Made by a program: the position numbers and the translations under genes. The notes below the pieces were generated by a model. That model worked only from the letters and a program-made list of their open reading frames with translations, did no database searches and was not told the origin of the DNA. A DNA stretch of 13,720 nucleotides from DATLBA01 sp035527275. GTDB lineage: Bacteria > Planctomycetota > Phycisphaerae > FEN-1346. Below, in pieces: positions 1 to 7,300 of this stretch. Numbering within the stretch: the stretch's first letter is position 1; each line of letters starts with the position of its first letter. Location: positions 1 to 13,720 of the forward strand of contig DATLBA010000093.1 in the NCBI GenBank assembly GCA_035527275.1, read 5' to 3'.

Positions 1-240
1 AAGGTCCTCGTGGAGTTTCGGACCGACGTATGGCGCCCCCACGCTTCGAAAATCCACGCCCAAGGCCCGACGCAGCCCCTCGTCATCCTCATCCGACAGG
101 CCGAAATGCCGTTTCAAGCGTCGGTCGATGCTCGAGTTGGCAAAATAGTTGACCGGCACCCGGTCGGGTTCTTCGTGGGCCAAGGCGGCCAGAACCCGCT
201 GGCAAGATGTCATGGGTTTGGGCACCGTAACCTTCCTCAT
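1..240 (-). CDS. Uroporphyrinogen decarboxylase family protein, N-terminal part (runs off left edge)
   Basis: Eighty codons are open on the minus strand from an ATG at 240 to the window edge. The translation contains RVLAALAHEEPDRVPVNYF at residues 15-33, the hallmark N-terminus of the uroporphyrinogen-decarboxylase (URO-D) superfamily, which includes HemE and the corrinoid/CoM methyltransferases MtaA and CmuA. A family-typical variable segment follows (HFGLSDEDDEGLRRALGVDF). True HemE proteins usually start differently, so a methyltransferase-like or uncharacterised URO-D paralog is more likely than the heme enzyme; substrate and metal ligands lie outside the window. The start is uncertain: a GTG at 225 has AGGAAGG five bases upstream, and an ATG at 213 would also give a normal family N-terminus. 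The gene is transcribed divergently from the VWA gene. Confidence 0.8.
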   Translation of the reverse strand, partial: MRKVTVPKPMTSCQRVLAALAHEEPDRVPVNYFANSSIDRRLKRHFGLSDEDDEGLRRALGVDFRSVGAPYVGPKLHEDL

Positions 241-356
241 GCGGAACGTCCAAGCCGCCGCGTTATTCGGCGCGCGCGGTTCAAAACGCCGCCGCTCCGG
301 TGAACGATTCTGAGTGCGCGGCCGCCCGAAACCCGACAGGCGCTGGAAGTCCTGAC

Positions 357-385
357 AGTATAAGCACCGACCCCCGCGCCCACAA
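357..385 (-). promoter_or_regulatory. Candidate sigma70-type promoter for the URO-D family gene
   Basis: On the minus strand, TTGTGG (380-385) and TATACT (357-362) are separated by 17 bases. The -10 box matches consensus at five of six positions; the -35 box matches only in its first three. Transcription would begin near 350 and leave a leader of about 110 bases before the ATG at 240. Part of the reason for the call is that 241-494 appears to be noncoding. The same A/T-rich spot also reads TATAAG on the plus strand, but without a convincing -35 box. Confidence 0.35.
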
Positions 386-494
386 GGCTGAACGGTCCTC
401 GAAAGGAGGCCGCCCTTTTCCTCAAGCGCAGGCCGCCGCAAGGGCGATTTTACTGGCAGAGTCCGCCTTCGGGACGGTGGGGAGAGTCCGCGTT

Positions 495-2699
495 TTGATA
501 CAAGTTACGGACCATCTTGCAATCCGACCGGTCCTGCCCCTGGCCTGGTGCGCGCTGGTGGCGGTCGTTTTGGTCGCAGCGGTGGTGTGGAGCCTCCGGC
601 AGAGGCGACTGCCCGTTTCCCGCGGGCGGCTGGTTTGTCTCACGGCCCTGCGCGCGGCGGTCGTCCTGGCGGTTGTCCTGCTCCTCTTGAGGCCGGAAAT
701 CGTCTGGGAAGCCCAAAAGGAGGTGCCCGGCGAGATTGTTTTTCTGATCGACGCCAGCCGCAGCATGACGATTCCCGATGCCCTCGATGCCAACGAGAAG
801 CCCGTGACCCGCGCCGCCGCCGTCCGTGCCGCCTTTCTGGTCAGCGCTGAATCTTATGTGAACCTTACCAATCGCTTCTCGATTCGCTCGTTCGCCTTCG
901 GTGAGCGTTTGCGACCGATCACGGATTCCGCCCCCGACCCGGCGGATGCGCGGACCGACCCCGGCGAAGCCCTGAGCGCCTTGGCTTCTCGGGCCGGGCG
1001 GCACCTGGTCGCCGCCGTGCTCGTCGGCGACGGCGCCGCCAATCGAAATGCCGCCGGTCCGCCACAGGCTGCCGCGCGCCTCGCCGAAATGGGGGTCCGC
1101 GTTCACACGGTCGCGGTGGGGAATCCGGAACCATCCGACCGCGTCCGGGATGTGGCGGTGGGCGACCTTTGGGCGCCCGAGCGAGTCTTCGTAGGCAACC
1201 GCCCCGCGGTTCGCGCTCGCCTTACGGCCCTCGGGATGAAGGGCCGCCCCGTCAACCTCGCGCTCAAGGTGAACGGAGAAGTGGCCGAGCAGCAGACACT
1301 GACCCCGACCTCCAACCAGATGGCCCGCGAGGTGGTCTTCACGCCGACGCTCGAGGAACCGGGCCTCACGCGGATCGCCCTTGAGGCCGAACCCGTCGAA
1401 GGGGAGCTCGCTGAAATCAACAACGCATCCGAAACCGCCATCCGAGTCGAAGAAGGCGGCATCCGGGTCCTCTATCTCGAAGGTCACCTGCGACCCGAAG
1501 CAAAATTCATCGGCCGGGCCCTCGGCGGCGGCGATGAAATCAGCCTTGATCGCCGCATCCTTGTCGGACCCGGCGCCTCGGCCGCCACACCGAGCGCCGA
1601 CGATCTTAATGCGTTCGACGTGATCGTTCTAGGCGACTTGCTCGCCGGTGCCCTCCCGTCATCCCTTCTGGAGCGCCTGGCCGCGCGCGTCAAAGAAGGC
1701 GAGGTGGGCCTCGTCGCGCTGGGCGGCTTGGACGCCTTCGGCGCGGGCGGCTGGACCGATACGCCGGTGGCGGACCTGCTCCCCGTTGCGATTCGCCCGG
1801 AGGACAGCCAGGTGGGCGGCCCGATCCATTTTATCCCTACCGCCGCGGGCCGGCGCCATTTCATCCTCCAGCCCGAGGAAGAAGGCGATGACCCGTTCGG
1901 CAAACTGCCCGCGCTCTCGGGCGCAAGTGGGGTCGCCGGTGTTCACCCGGCGGCGCAAGTCCTGGCCGCCTCTGAGGAAGGCCGCCCCCTGCTGGCGGTG
2001 CGCGAAGTAGGCCGCGGACGAACGGCCGCGCTGACCGTGGACACAACGTACACGTGGGTCCTCTCGGCTGACGACCCGAAGGGCCCCGAGCGCCACCGGC
2101 ACTTCTGGCGCCAATTAATCCTCTGGGCGGCGGAGCGCGACGAGAGGCCCGAAGGCGACCTGGTAATCGTGACCGACCGCGTCCGATACTTTCTACCCGG
2201 TCCCGACAATCCACCAGCCGTTGAAGTGACGGTTTACATGGAAGCGGGTGACGAAGAGACAGCCGCGCCCGCTACGCGCCTGACAGAACCGGACGGCACG
2301 GTCCGAAACGTGCCGCTCGCGGCCGAGCGGGACGGCCAATGGCGCGCGACGCTCAAGCCCAGCGGCCTCGGCCCCTACAGACTTGAAGCCGAGGCCGAAG
2401 TGAGCGGCACGCGCCGGCGCGCCGAAACGGAGTTCACCCTCGCGGAGCCGGACTTTGAGATGGCAAGCCCGCTGGCGGACCACGAGGCGCTTCGGCAAAT
2501 CGCAGAGGCCGGCGGCGGGACGTTTCGCACCCTCGACAATCTTGGCAGCCTGTTCGAGGAACTCGCCCAGGACGCCGAGCCGGTTTACGAGGCCGTGCCC
2601 CACCGCCTGCCCATTGCCTCCGGCCGGATCTTCCTGGGCGTTGTCGTCGCGCTTCTGTCGGCCGACTGGTTCCTTCGCCGCCGCTGGCGTCTGGCCTGA
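495..2699 (+). CDS. Membrane-anchored VWA-domain protein with amidotransferase-like fold
   Basis: This is a 734-residue protein if translation starts at TTG 495, which has GGGGAG ten bases upstream and puts a membrane helix near the N-terminus. An in-frame ATG at 300 would add 65 residues, but that stretch has noncoding-like composition and many A/T third positions. Two N-terminal helices (about 16-32 and 47-65) are followed by a von Willebrand A domain with the MIDAS motif DASRS (86-90). Next comes an amidotransferase-like region beginning near IRVLYLEG (323) and containing GLVALGGLDAFGAGGW (405-420) and TPVADLLPV. A beta-rich segment and a C-terminal helix (about 710-727) complete it. Proteins of this layout, common in Planctomycetes and relatives, are usually annotated only as VWA or glutamine-amidotransferase-like membrane proteins. 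No catalytic Cys-His pair is evident, so it is probably not an active amidotransferase. Metal-dependent protein binding at the membrane is the reasonable inference; the actual function is unknown. Confidence 0.85.
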   Translation: MIQVTDHLAIRPVLPLAWCALVAVVLVAAVVWSLRQRRLPVSRGRLVCLTALRAAVVLAVVLLLLRPEIVWEAQKEVPGEIVFLIDASRSMTIPDALDANEKPVTRAAAVRAAFLVSAESYVNLTNRFSIRSFAFGERLRPITDSAPDPADARTDPGEALSALASRAGRHLVAAVLVGDGAANRNAAGPPQAAARLAEMGVRVHTVAVGNPEPSDRVRDVAVGDLWAPERVFVGNRPAVRARLTALGMKGRPVNLALKVNGEVAEQQTLTPTSNQMAREVVFTPTLEEPGLTRIALEAEPVEGELAEINNASETAIRVEEGGIRVLYLEGHLRPEAKFIGRALGGGDEISLDRRILVGPGASAATPSADDLNAFDVIVLGDLLAGALPSSLLERLAARVKEGEVGLVALGGLDAFGAGGWTDTPVADLLPVAIRPEDSQVGGPIHFIPTAAGRRHFILQPEEEGDDPFGKLPALSGASGVAGVHPAAQVLAASEEGRPLLAVREVGRGRTAALTVDTTYTWVLSADDPKGPERHRHFWRQLILWAAERDERPEGDLVIVTDRVRYFLPGPDNPPAVEVTVYMEAGDEETAAPATRLTEPDGTVRNVPLAAERDGQWRATLKPSGLGPYRLEAEAEVSGTRRRAETEFTLAEPDFEMASPLADHEALRQIAEAGGGTFRTLDNLGSLFEELAQDAEPVYEAVPHRLPIASGRIFLGVVVALLSADWFLRRRWRLA

Positions 2700-2793
2700 T
2701 CCGTCGTGCACCGCCCCGCTCGTCCGCTTTCTCTTGCCGGTTCGCCGGTGAAGCATTACCATTCCCCGGCGTCAGCACGGTGGGAGCGCCCAG

Positions 2794-3936
2794 ATGGATT
2801 ACGACGTCATCGTGGTCGGCGCCGGGCCCGCAGGTTCCTGTGCCGCTAAAATGCTGGCCGACGCGGGCGCCGCCGTCGCCCTTGTAGACGCCGCGCGCTT
2901 CCCGCGCGCCAAACCGTGCGCCGGCTGGCTGAACGCTCGGGCCGCCCGCGAGTTTAAATTCCTCGACCCTGTCCGTCGCAAAATCGGCGCGGCGCCCTTC
3001 ACGCGCCTTATCTTCCACTCGCCCGACCTCGCGCATACGGCCGAATATGGCGGCCGGTCGCACCTCGGGTACATTGTGTCGCGCGGGAGGTTCGACGCCG
3101 AACTCGTGCGGCTGGCAAAGACGAGCGGCGCGGAAACCTTTCTCGGCAGGAAAGCCACGGCCGTCGAAGCGGGCGAGCGCAAGGTGCGGGTGCGGCTTGC
3201 GCGCGGTCGCTGCCTGACCGGCCGCATCCTGATCGGCGCCGACGGCGTCCGCAGCGCCGTCGCTCAGACTCTGGGCCTGCGCGAGCGGTGGGAACAGCAC
3301 CAACTCGTCATGTGCCTCTCAAGAGACATTCCACTCACGAGGAAACAGATGGCCGACTGCTTTGCCGGGGGCCGTGCCATCCACGTCGCGCTCGGTTTCG
3401 GCCTGGCGCCCGGGTATGCGTGGGCGTTCCCCGGCGCGGGCTATGTCAACGTCGGTGTTGGCGTCCGCTCGGAAGAAGCGCCGCGCCTGGGCGCGCTGTA
3501 CAAAGAATGGATTGCGGGCCTCCGGGAACACAGACTGCTTCCCGCCAAGATAGGGCGCAAGAAACCATGGGGCGCGGCCATCCCGGCCGGGGGCGCCCTG
3601 GAGTTCGAAAATCACGTGGGGAAACGGACCCTGCTCATCGGCGACGCCGGTGGGTTCGCCGCCGCTTCCACAGGCGAAGGGATTTATCCAGGCATCCGAA
3701 GCGCCTCGATTGCCGCCGAGTGCGTCGTCGAGGCTCTGGCTGCCGACCGCGGGAAGCGAAGAGGTGCCACCTGCCAGGACGCACTCCTGAGGTTCAAGCA
3801 CGAATGGCGGCGCCGGATGGCATCCTATCTTCAAATGCCGAACGTCAACGTGGAGTTCCTCTTGCCGATGATTTTCACGAACCGCGAAATCGCCAAACGC
3901 TTCGCGCGGGCCTTCCTGTTCGGCGAGAACTTGTAG
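2794..3936 (+). CDS. Geranylgeranyl-reductase-family FAD-dependent oxidoreductase
   Basis: A 380-residue flavoprotein. The N-terminal dinucleotide-binding motif is VVGAGPAG (7-14), followed by PRAKPCAGWL (37-46), the conserved Cys-Gly segment of the geranylgeranyl reductase family. LIGADGVRSAVA (146-157) and LLIGDAGGFAAASTGEGIYP (280-299) form the FAD-contacting GD motifs, and GYAWAFPGAGYVNVGVG (207-223) is the family-typical core strand. Members saturate isoprenoid chains of membrane lipids, quinones or chlorophyll, or act as generic FAD-dependent reductases; the substrate cannot be read from sequence. The ATG at 2794 has GGGAG seven bases upstream. A gap of 94 bases separates it from the VWA gene, so co-transcription is possible but functional linkage is not obvious. 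The length is normal and no residue appears to be missing. Confidence 0.9.
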   Translation: MDYDVIVVGAGPAGSCAAKMLADAGAAVALVDAARFPRAKPCAGWLNARAAREFKFLDPVRRKIGAAPFTRLIFHSPDLAHTAEYGGRSHLGYIVSRGRFDAELVRLAKTSGAETFLGRKATAVEAGERKVRVRLARGRCLTGRILIGADGVRSAVAQTLGLRERWEQHQLVMCLSRDIPLTRKQMADCFAGGRAIHVALGFGLAPGYAWAFPGAGYVNVGVGVRSEEAPRLGALYKEWIAGLREHRLLPAKIGRKKPWGAAIPAGGALEFENHVGKRTLLIGDAGGFAAASTGEGIYPGIRSASIAAECVVEALAADRGKRRGATCQDALLRFKHEWRRRMASYLQMPNVNVEFLLPMIFTNREIAKRFARAFLFGENL

Positions 3937-3982
3937 GAGAGATTGTTGGTTGCCGCGCAGGCCGCAGCCCCCCGCGCGATCG

Positions 3983-4010
3983 AAAATCCAAAATCTGAAA
4001 TCCAAAATAA
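3983..4010. repeat. Four tandem heptanucleotides, consensus AAAATCC
   Basis: The units are AAAATCC (3983-3989), AAAATCT (3990-3996), GAAATCC (3997-4003) and AAAATAA (4004-4010). The phase is exactly seven bases and the A/T richness contrasts sharply with the GC-rich surroundings. The array fills the space between the flavoprotein gene and the 3' end of the tRNA-Thr. It resembles the STRR class of short tandem heptamers known from cyanobacteria. On the minus strand it is a T-rich tract right after the tRNA and might help end its transcript. Confidence 0.75.
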
Positions 4011-4012
4011 CC

Positions 4013-4087
4013 TGGAGCCACCTCCGGGATTCGGACCCGGAACCCCCGCTTTACGAAAGCGGTGCTCTGCCGTTGAGCTAAGGTGGC
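4013..4087 (-). tRNA. tRNA-Thr (anticodon CGU), CCA encoded
   Basis: Reading the minus strand, the acceptor stem GCCACCT pairs with AGGTGGC, followed by discriminator T and an encoded CCA (4013-4015). The D arm is GCTC-AACGGCA-GAGC. The anticodon arm CCGCT-TTCGTAA-AGCGG puts CGT at positions 34-36, decoding the threonine codon ACG. The variable loop has five bases, and the T arm is CCGGG-TCCGAAT-CCCGG. All stems are fully paired. One oddity is the T loop, which has C at position 55 where nearly all tRNAs have T (pseudouridine). The gene is preceded by its own strong promoter at 4180-4209. Confidence 0.95.
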
Positions 4088-4179
4088 TCTTCGCGTCCGA
4101 AGCGGCCCCGCGAACGGCCTGTTCGAGCCGGCCCCGCAAACAGCCGTTCAATCCGGTCCTGCGGGCCGGAGGGCCGAGG

Positions 4180-4209
4180 ATTATATCGGCAAAGCGGTGG
4201 GCGAATCAA
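4180..4209 (-). promoter_or_regulatory. Sigma70-type promoter for tRNA-Thr
   Basis: On the minus strand TTGATT (4204-4209) is followed after 18 bases by a perfect TATAAT (4180-4185). Transcription would begin near 4173, about 86 bases before the mature tRNA 5' end, so a leader must be trimmed by RNase P. No other gene lies between it and the tRNA, which makes the assignment straightforward. Confidence 0.7.
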
Positions 4210-4314
4210 CCGCCTTTCTACCGTCGCGAATCCAAAGTTCGCCCTGCCCCTACTTCCTGCGCTTGCCCATGACCGTGCGAGCATCCTTCCTGACATTTTG
4301 GCCTGCTGACCGCA

Positions 4315-4331
4315 GCATGGGGAGGCCATGC
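4315..4331. other. Inverted repeat in the gap between nrdJ and the tRNA-Thr promoter
   Basis: GCATGG (4315-4320) and CCATGC (4326-4331) form a perfect six-base-pair stem with a five-base loop, 41 bases beyond the nrdJ stop codon. There is no T-run after it on either strand, so it is not a textbook intrinsic terminator. It is the best hairpin near the end of the nrdJ operon, and might stabilise the 3' end or act with Rho. Apart from this hairpin and the tRNA promoter, I see nothing else in 4088-4371. Confidence 0.25.
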
Positions 4332-4371
4332 CTGCACCTCAAGCGGAAACCCGGGCTTTCACCGCGGATTG

Positions 4372-6177
4372 CTATAGCCGTGCGCAGGCGTCGGGGCGGT
4401 TGCAGGCGAGCGGCGGGGGTTCGAGTTCCTTCCCCTCTTCGACGCGGCGGACGAGGACCTGCTTTTGGCGGCTGCGGTCGCGGAAGACCGTGATGCCCTT
4501 GCACCCCATCTCGTAGGCCGTCCAATAGACGTCCGCGACGTCTTCCTGCGTCGCCTCGTAGGGGAGGTTCACCGTCTTGGAAACCGCGTTGTCCACGTGG
4601 CGCTGGAAGGCCGCCTGAATCTCCACGTGCCACTTCGGTTCGATTTCGTGGGCTGTGACAAAAAGGCGTGCCACGTCCTCGGGCACGCCCTCGACCGCGG
4701 CCAGGAAAGGCGCCGCCGCAATGCGGTTCAGAAGGTCCTCGCCCCAGAAGCCGCGCTCCCGGGCCGTCTGCTCGAAAAGCGGGTGGGCCTCGCGCAGCCG
4801 CTCCCCGTCGAGCACGTGCCGCTCCATCGCGAGTGCAAAGACCGGCTCAATGCCGGACGAGCACCCGGCCAGAATGGAGAGCGTCCCGGTCGGGGCGACG
4901 GTGGTGCGGCAGGCGTTGCGGTAGGGCGGCGAGTCGGGCCGGTCGTAAATGCTTCCCGGCAGGTTCGGGAACGGCCCGCGCTCGCGCCCCAGGTCGGCGC
5001 TGGCGCGGTCGGCCTCGGCGCCCACGAAGCCCATCACCTCTTCGGCCACTTCGAGCGCCTTGGGGGTATTGTAGGCCACGCCGAGGCGCAGCAGGAGGTC
5101 CGCAAAGCCCATCACGCCCAAGCCGATCTTGCGGTTCCCCTGAACCATTTCCGTAATCTGGGAGAGGGGGTAGTGGCTCATCTGGATGCAGTTGTCGAGA
5201 AACCGGACCGCCAGGCGGACGATGGAACGGAGATAATCCCAATCGATGCGGCCGGCGCGGACGGCCTTGTTCAGATTAATGGAGCCGAGGTTGCAGGCCT
5301 CGTAAGGCAGGAGCGGCTGCTCGCCGCACGGGTTGGTGCACTCGATTTCACCGAGATGCGGCGTGGGGTTGTCGGCGTTGATGCGGTCGAGAAAGACGGC
5401 GCCGGGGTCGCCGCCCGCGTGGGCCTGCTCGGCCATAGTTTCCCAGATGACCCTGGCGGGGACCCGCCGGACGGCGCGGTTGCCACGAGGGTTGACCAGG
5501 TCAATCTCCTTGCCCTTGCGGACGGCTTCCATGAAGTTGCTCGTGCAGGCGACGCTGATGTTGAAGTTCTCGAGTTCGCCTTCGAGGGCTTTTGCGCGGC
5601 AAAACGCTTCGACGTCCGGATGGTCGCATCGCAGGATGCCCATGTTGGCGCCGCGGCGGAAGCCGCCCTGGTTGATGGCGCCCGTTGCATAGTTGAAGAC
5701 CTTCATAAAGGAGATGGGCCCGGAGGCCTTGCCGCGGCTCGATTCGACGAGGTCGTCGGCGGGTCGGATGCGGCTGAAGGAAAAGCCTGTCCCGCCTCCC
5801 GACTTGTGGATGATGGCGGCATACTTGATGCTGTCGAAGATCTGTTCGATGTCGTCGGGCACGGGCAGGACGAAGCAGGCGGCCAGTTGCTGGAGCCGCC
5901 GGCCCGCGTTCATCAAGGTGGGTGAGTTCGGCAGAAACTCCAGCCGCGCCATCAGGCCGTAGAACTGTTCCTCGGCGGCCTGGGCGGCGCGGGCGCCGCC
6001 CTGCGGCACTTCGGCCCGGGCGACGTTCGCCGCGACGCGGTGAAACATCTCCTCGGGCGTCTCAATCGCCTGGCCCCGGTCGTCCTTCTTCAGATACCGC
6101 CTGGCCAGGACCAGGCGGGCGTTGTCGGAAAGGTCGATTCTTTCCGGGATCCGAGCGTCGATAACCGGAATCGTCAT
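4372..6177 (-). CDS. nrdJ: Adenosylcobalamin-dependent (class II) ribonucleotide reductase
   Basis: A 601-residue class II reductase that makes deoxynucleotides using B12 as radical source, so no NrdB subunit is needed. The active site is clear: N282, C284 (thiyl radical) and E286 in NPCGEQ. The reducing pair is C101 (QLAACFVLP) and C295 (YEACNLGS), matching the spacing of the Thermotoga maritima enzyme. The substrate loop segment APTGTLSILAGCSSGIEP is at 428-445. There is no N-terminal ATP-cone; residues 1-80 lead straight into FLPNSPTLMN. The protein ends early for this family, in ACNRPDACARL, where C592 and C598 could be the mobile C-terminal thiol pair that re-reduces the active site. No zinc-binding tail or TSCPD domain follows. 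The ATG at 6177 has GAGG six bases upstream and lies nine bases after the scpA stop, implying co-transcription. Confidence 0.95.
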   Translation of the reverse strand: MTIPVIDARIPERIDLSDNARLVLARRYLKKDDRGQAIETPEEMFHRVAANVARAEVPQGGARAAQAAEEQFYGLMARLEFLPNSPTLMNAGRRLQQLAACFVLPVPDDIEQIFDSIKYAAIIHKSGGGTGFSFSRIRPADDLVESSRGKASGPISFMKVFNYATGAINQGGFRRGANMGILRCDHPDVEAFCRAKALEGELENFNISVACTSNFMEAVRKGKEIDLVNPRGNRAVRRVPARVIWETMAEQAHAGGDPGAVFLDRINADNPTPHLGEIECTNPCGEQPLLPYEACNLGSINLNKAVRAGRIDWDYLRSIVRLAVRFLDNCIQMSHYPLSQITEMVQGNRKIGLGVMGFADLLLRLGVAYNTPKALEVAEEVMGFVGAEADRASADLGRERGPFPNLPGSIYDRPDSPPYRNACRTTVAPTGTLSILAGCSSGIEPVFALAMERHVLDGERLREAHPLFEQTARERGFWGEDLLNRIAAAPFLAAVEGVPEDVARLFVTAHEIEPKWHVEIQAAFQRHVDNAVSKTVNLPYEATQEDVADVYWTAYEMGCKGITVFRDRSRQKQVLVRRVEEGKELEPPPLACNRPDACARL

Positions 6178-6186
6178 GGGGAACCT

Positions 6187-7239
6187 CTATGCGGAATCTG
6201 TCGGCTCCTGGTCGGTGTCTGGGGGCTCTTCGCTTTTGCGCCCCAACAGTTCATCGTCGGAATACATGGGATGGTGGCGTTCGATCTCGGGAACCTCAAT
6301 AGAGTCGAGGATTTCGTCGAACTCGGTTTTTTCGAGTTCCACCCCCTCATCTTCGTCGGAGGCCGTGCGGGCCTCGTCCATCATTTCCCGGACCGCGCGC
6401 CGCTGATGGGCCGTCGGGCGGCGGGGCCGCTTGCGGCCGAGACCGTCGGCCGACGCCGCGGCGCCTTTGGGTTTCTTCTTCTGATAGGTTTCCGTTTCCG
6501 GGTCGCGGAGGAACAGGCGGATGTCTTGGAAGTCGGCGGTCTGTTCGGCGCCGACCAGGCGCTGGCGCACCAGTTCCAGAATCGCGAGGAACACCGTAAT
6601 CAGGTAGCCGAGGTTTCGGCCCTTGTCGAAAACTTGCGTGAACAGGATGGAGCGTTCGGCCTGGAGGCGTGCGAGGAGTTCCTTGGCGGCTTCCTCGGCC
6701 GGCGTCTCGTCATAAACGACCTCGCGCGGGCGCGAGTAGCCGAGCGTCCGCACGACCTGCGAGAAGGCTGTAAACAGGTCCCACAGTTCGACGCCCTGGA
6801 AAAGTTCCTCGGTCGGAAGATCAATTTCCTCGCCGGCGATGTCGCGAAGAGACGCTTCGTCCACCTGCCGTGGGAAACGCCGCGCCATCTCGCGGCCGCG
6901 ATCCCCCAACATCCCGGCGGCTTCCTTAAACCGGCGGTACTCGATTAACTGGCGGATGAGCGTTTCGCGCGGATCTTCCTCGTCCTCGGCCTCCTCATCC
7001 ACCTCAGGGGGACGGGGCAGAAGGGCGCGGCTCTTGAGTTCCATCAGCGTCGCCGCCATCACCACAAAGTCCGCCGCCAACTCGATGTCCAGGCCCGTGA
7101 GCATGTCCAGGTATGCGACGTACTGGTCCGCAATCCGCGCAATGGCAATGTCGCAGATGTCCACCTCTTCCCGCTTGATGAGGTAAAGGAGCAGGTCGAG
7201 AGGGCCATTGTAGATGTCGAGGTCAACCTTGTAAGCCAT
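6187..7239 (-). CDS. scpA: Segregation and condensation protein A with long C-terminal tail
   Basis: ScpA is the kleisin that bridges SMC heads in the bacterial condensin and helps separate replicated chromosomes. The 350-residue product begins MAYKVDLDIYNGPLDLLLYL, the classic ScpA start, then has REEVDICDI and AADFVVMAATLMELKSRALL (56-75). The C-terminal winged-helix segment is at about 208-245 (VFLAILELVRQRL, FQDIRLF). After it comes an unusual tail of roughly 105 residues, first basic (GRKRPRRPTAHQRR) and then strongly acidic; typical ScpA is 240-280 residues. I chose ATG 7239, with GGAAAGG ten bases upstream; ATG 7272 would add a non-conserved basic 11-residue leader. The gene follows trpS by 61 bases and precedes nrdJ by nine. 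No scpB is found in the window. Confidence 0.93.
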   Translation of the reverse strand: MAYKVDLDIYNGPLDLLLYLIKREEVDICDIAIARIADQYVAYLDMLTGLDIELAADFVVMAATLMELKSRALLPRPPEVDEEAEDEEDPRETLIRQLIEYRRFKEAAGMLGDRGREMARRFPRQVDEASLRDIAGEEIDLPTEELFQGVELWDLFTAFSQVVRTLGYSRPREVVYDETPAEEAAKELLARLQAERSILFTQVFDKGRNLGYLITVFLAILELVRQRLVGAEQTADFQDIRLFLRDPETETYQKKKPKGAAASADGLGRKRPRRPTAHQRRAVREMMDEARTASDEDEGVELEKTEFDEILDSIEVPEIERHHPMYSDDELLGRKSEEPPDTDQEPTDSA

Positions 7240-7300
7240 ATGCGCGATGCCTTTCCATCGGCGCCGTTTCATCCCCGGGAAGTTGCAACCCTGGGTGTTG

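Noticed and set aside
402..409. Strong ribosome-binding-site-like sequence AAAGGAGG
   Set aside because: No ATG, GTG or TTG follows within the usual 4-12 bases, so it does not mark a start.
300..494. In-frame extension of the VWA protein from ATG 300
   Set aside because: The 65 added residues have no family similarity, show noncoding-like third positions and have no ribosome-binding site at 300. A TTG at 495 has GGGGAG at a workable distance and starts next to the first membrane helix.
2743..2771. Inverted repeat CGCCGG / CCGGCG between the VWA and flavoprotein genes
   Set aside because: A six-base stem with a 17-base loop is expected by chance in DNA this GC-rich, and no T-run follows.
4250..4318. 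Minus-strand 22-residue basic ORF (MLRSAGQNVRKDARTVMGKR..) after nrdJ
   Set aside because: There is no ribosome-binding site, the start lies inside a hairpin, and no coding signal can be judged at this length. It could equally be chance.
4078..4329. Minus-strand 83-residue ORF beginning MASPCCGQQAKM
   Set aside because: It runs through the tRNA promoter and ends inside the tRNA-Thr gene, so it is almost certainly not a real coding sequence despite a GAGG near its ATG.
4340..4371. Possible terminator hairpin (GCGG.GAAA around CCCGGG) just after nrdJ
   Set aside because: The stem has bulges and there is no T-run, so I cannot support a terminator.
4465..5925. Long plus-strand ORF of 486 residues opposite nrdJ
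   Set aside because: It is a shadow of the nrdJ reading frame in high-GC DNA. The opposite strand has all catalytic motifs of a class II reductase.
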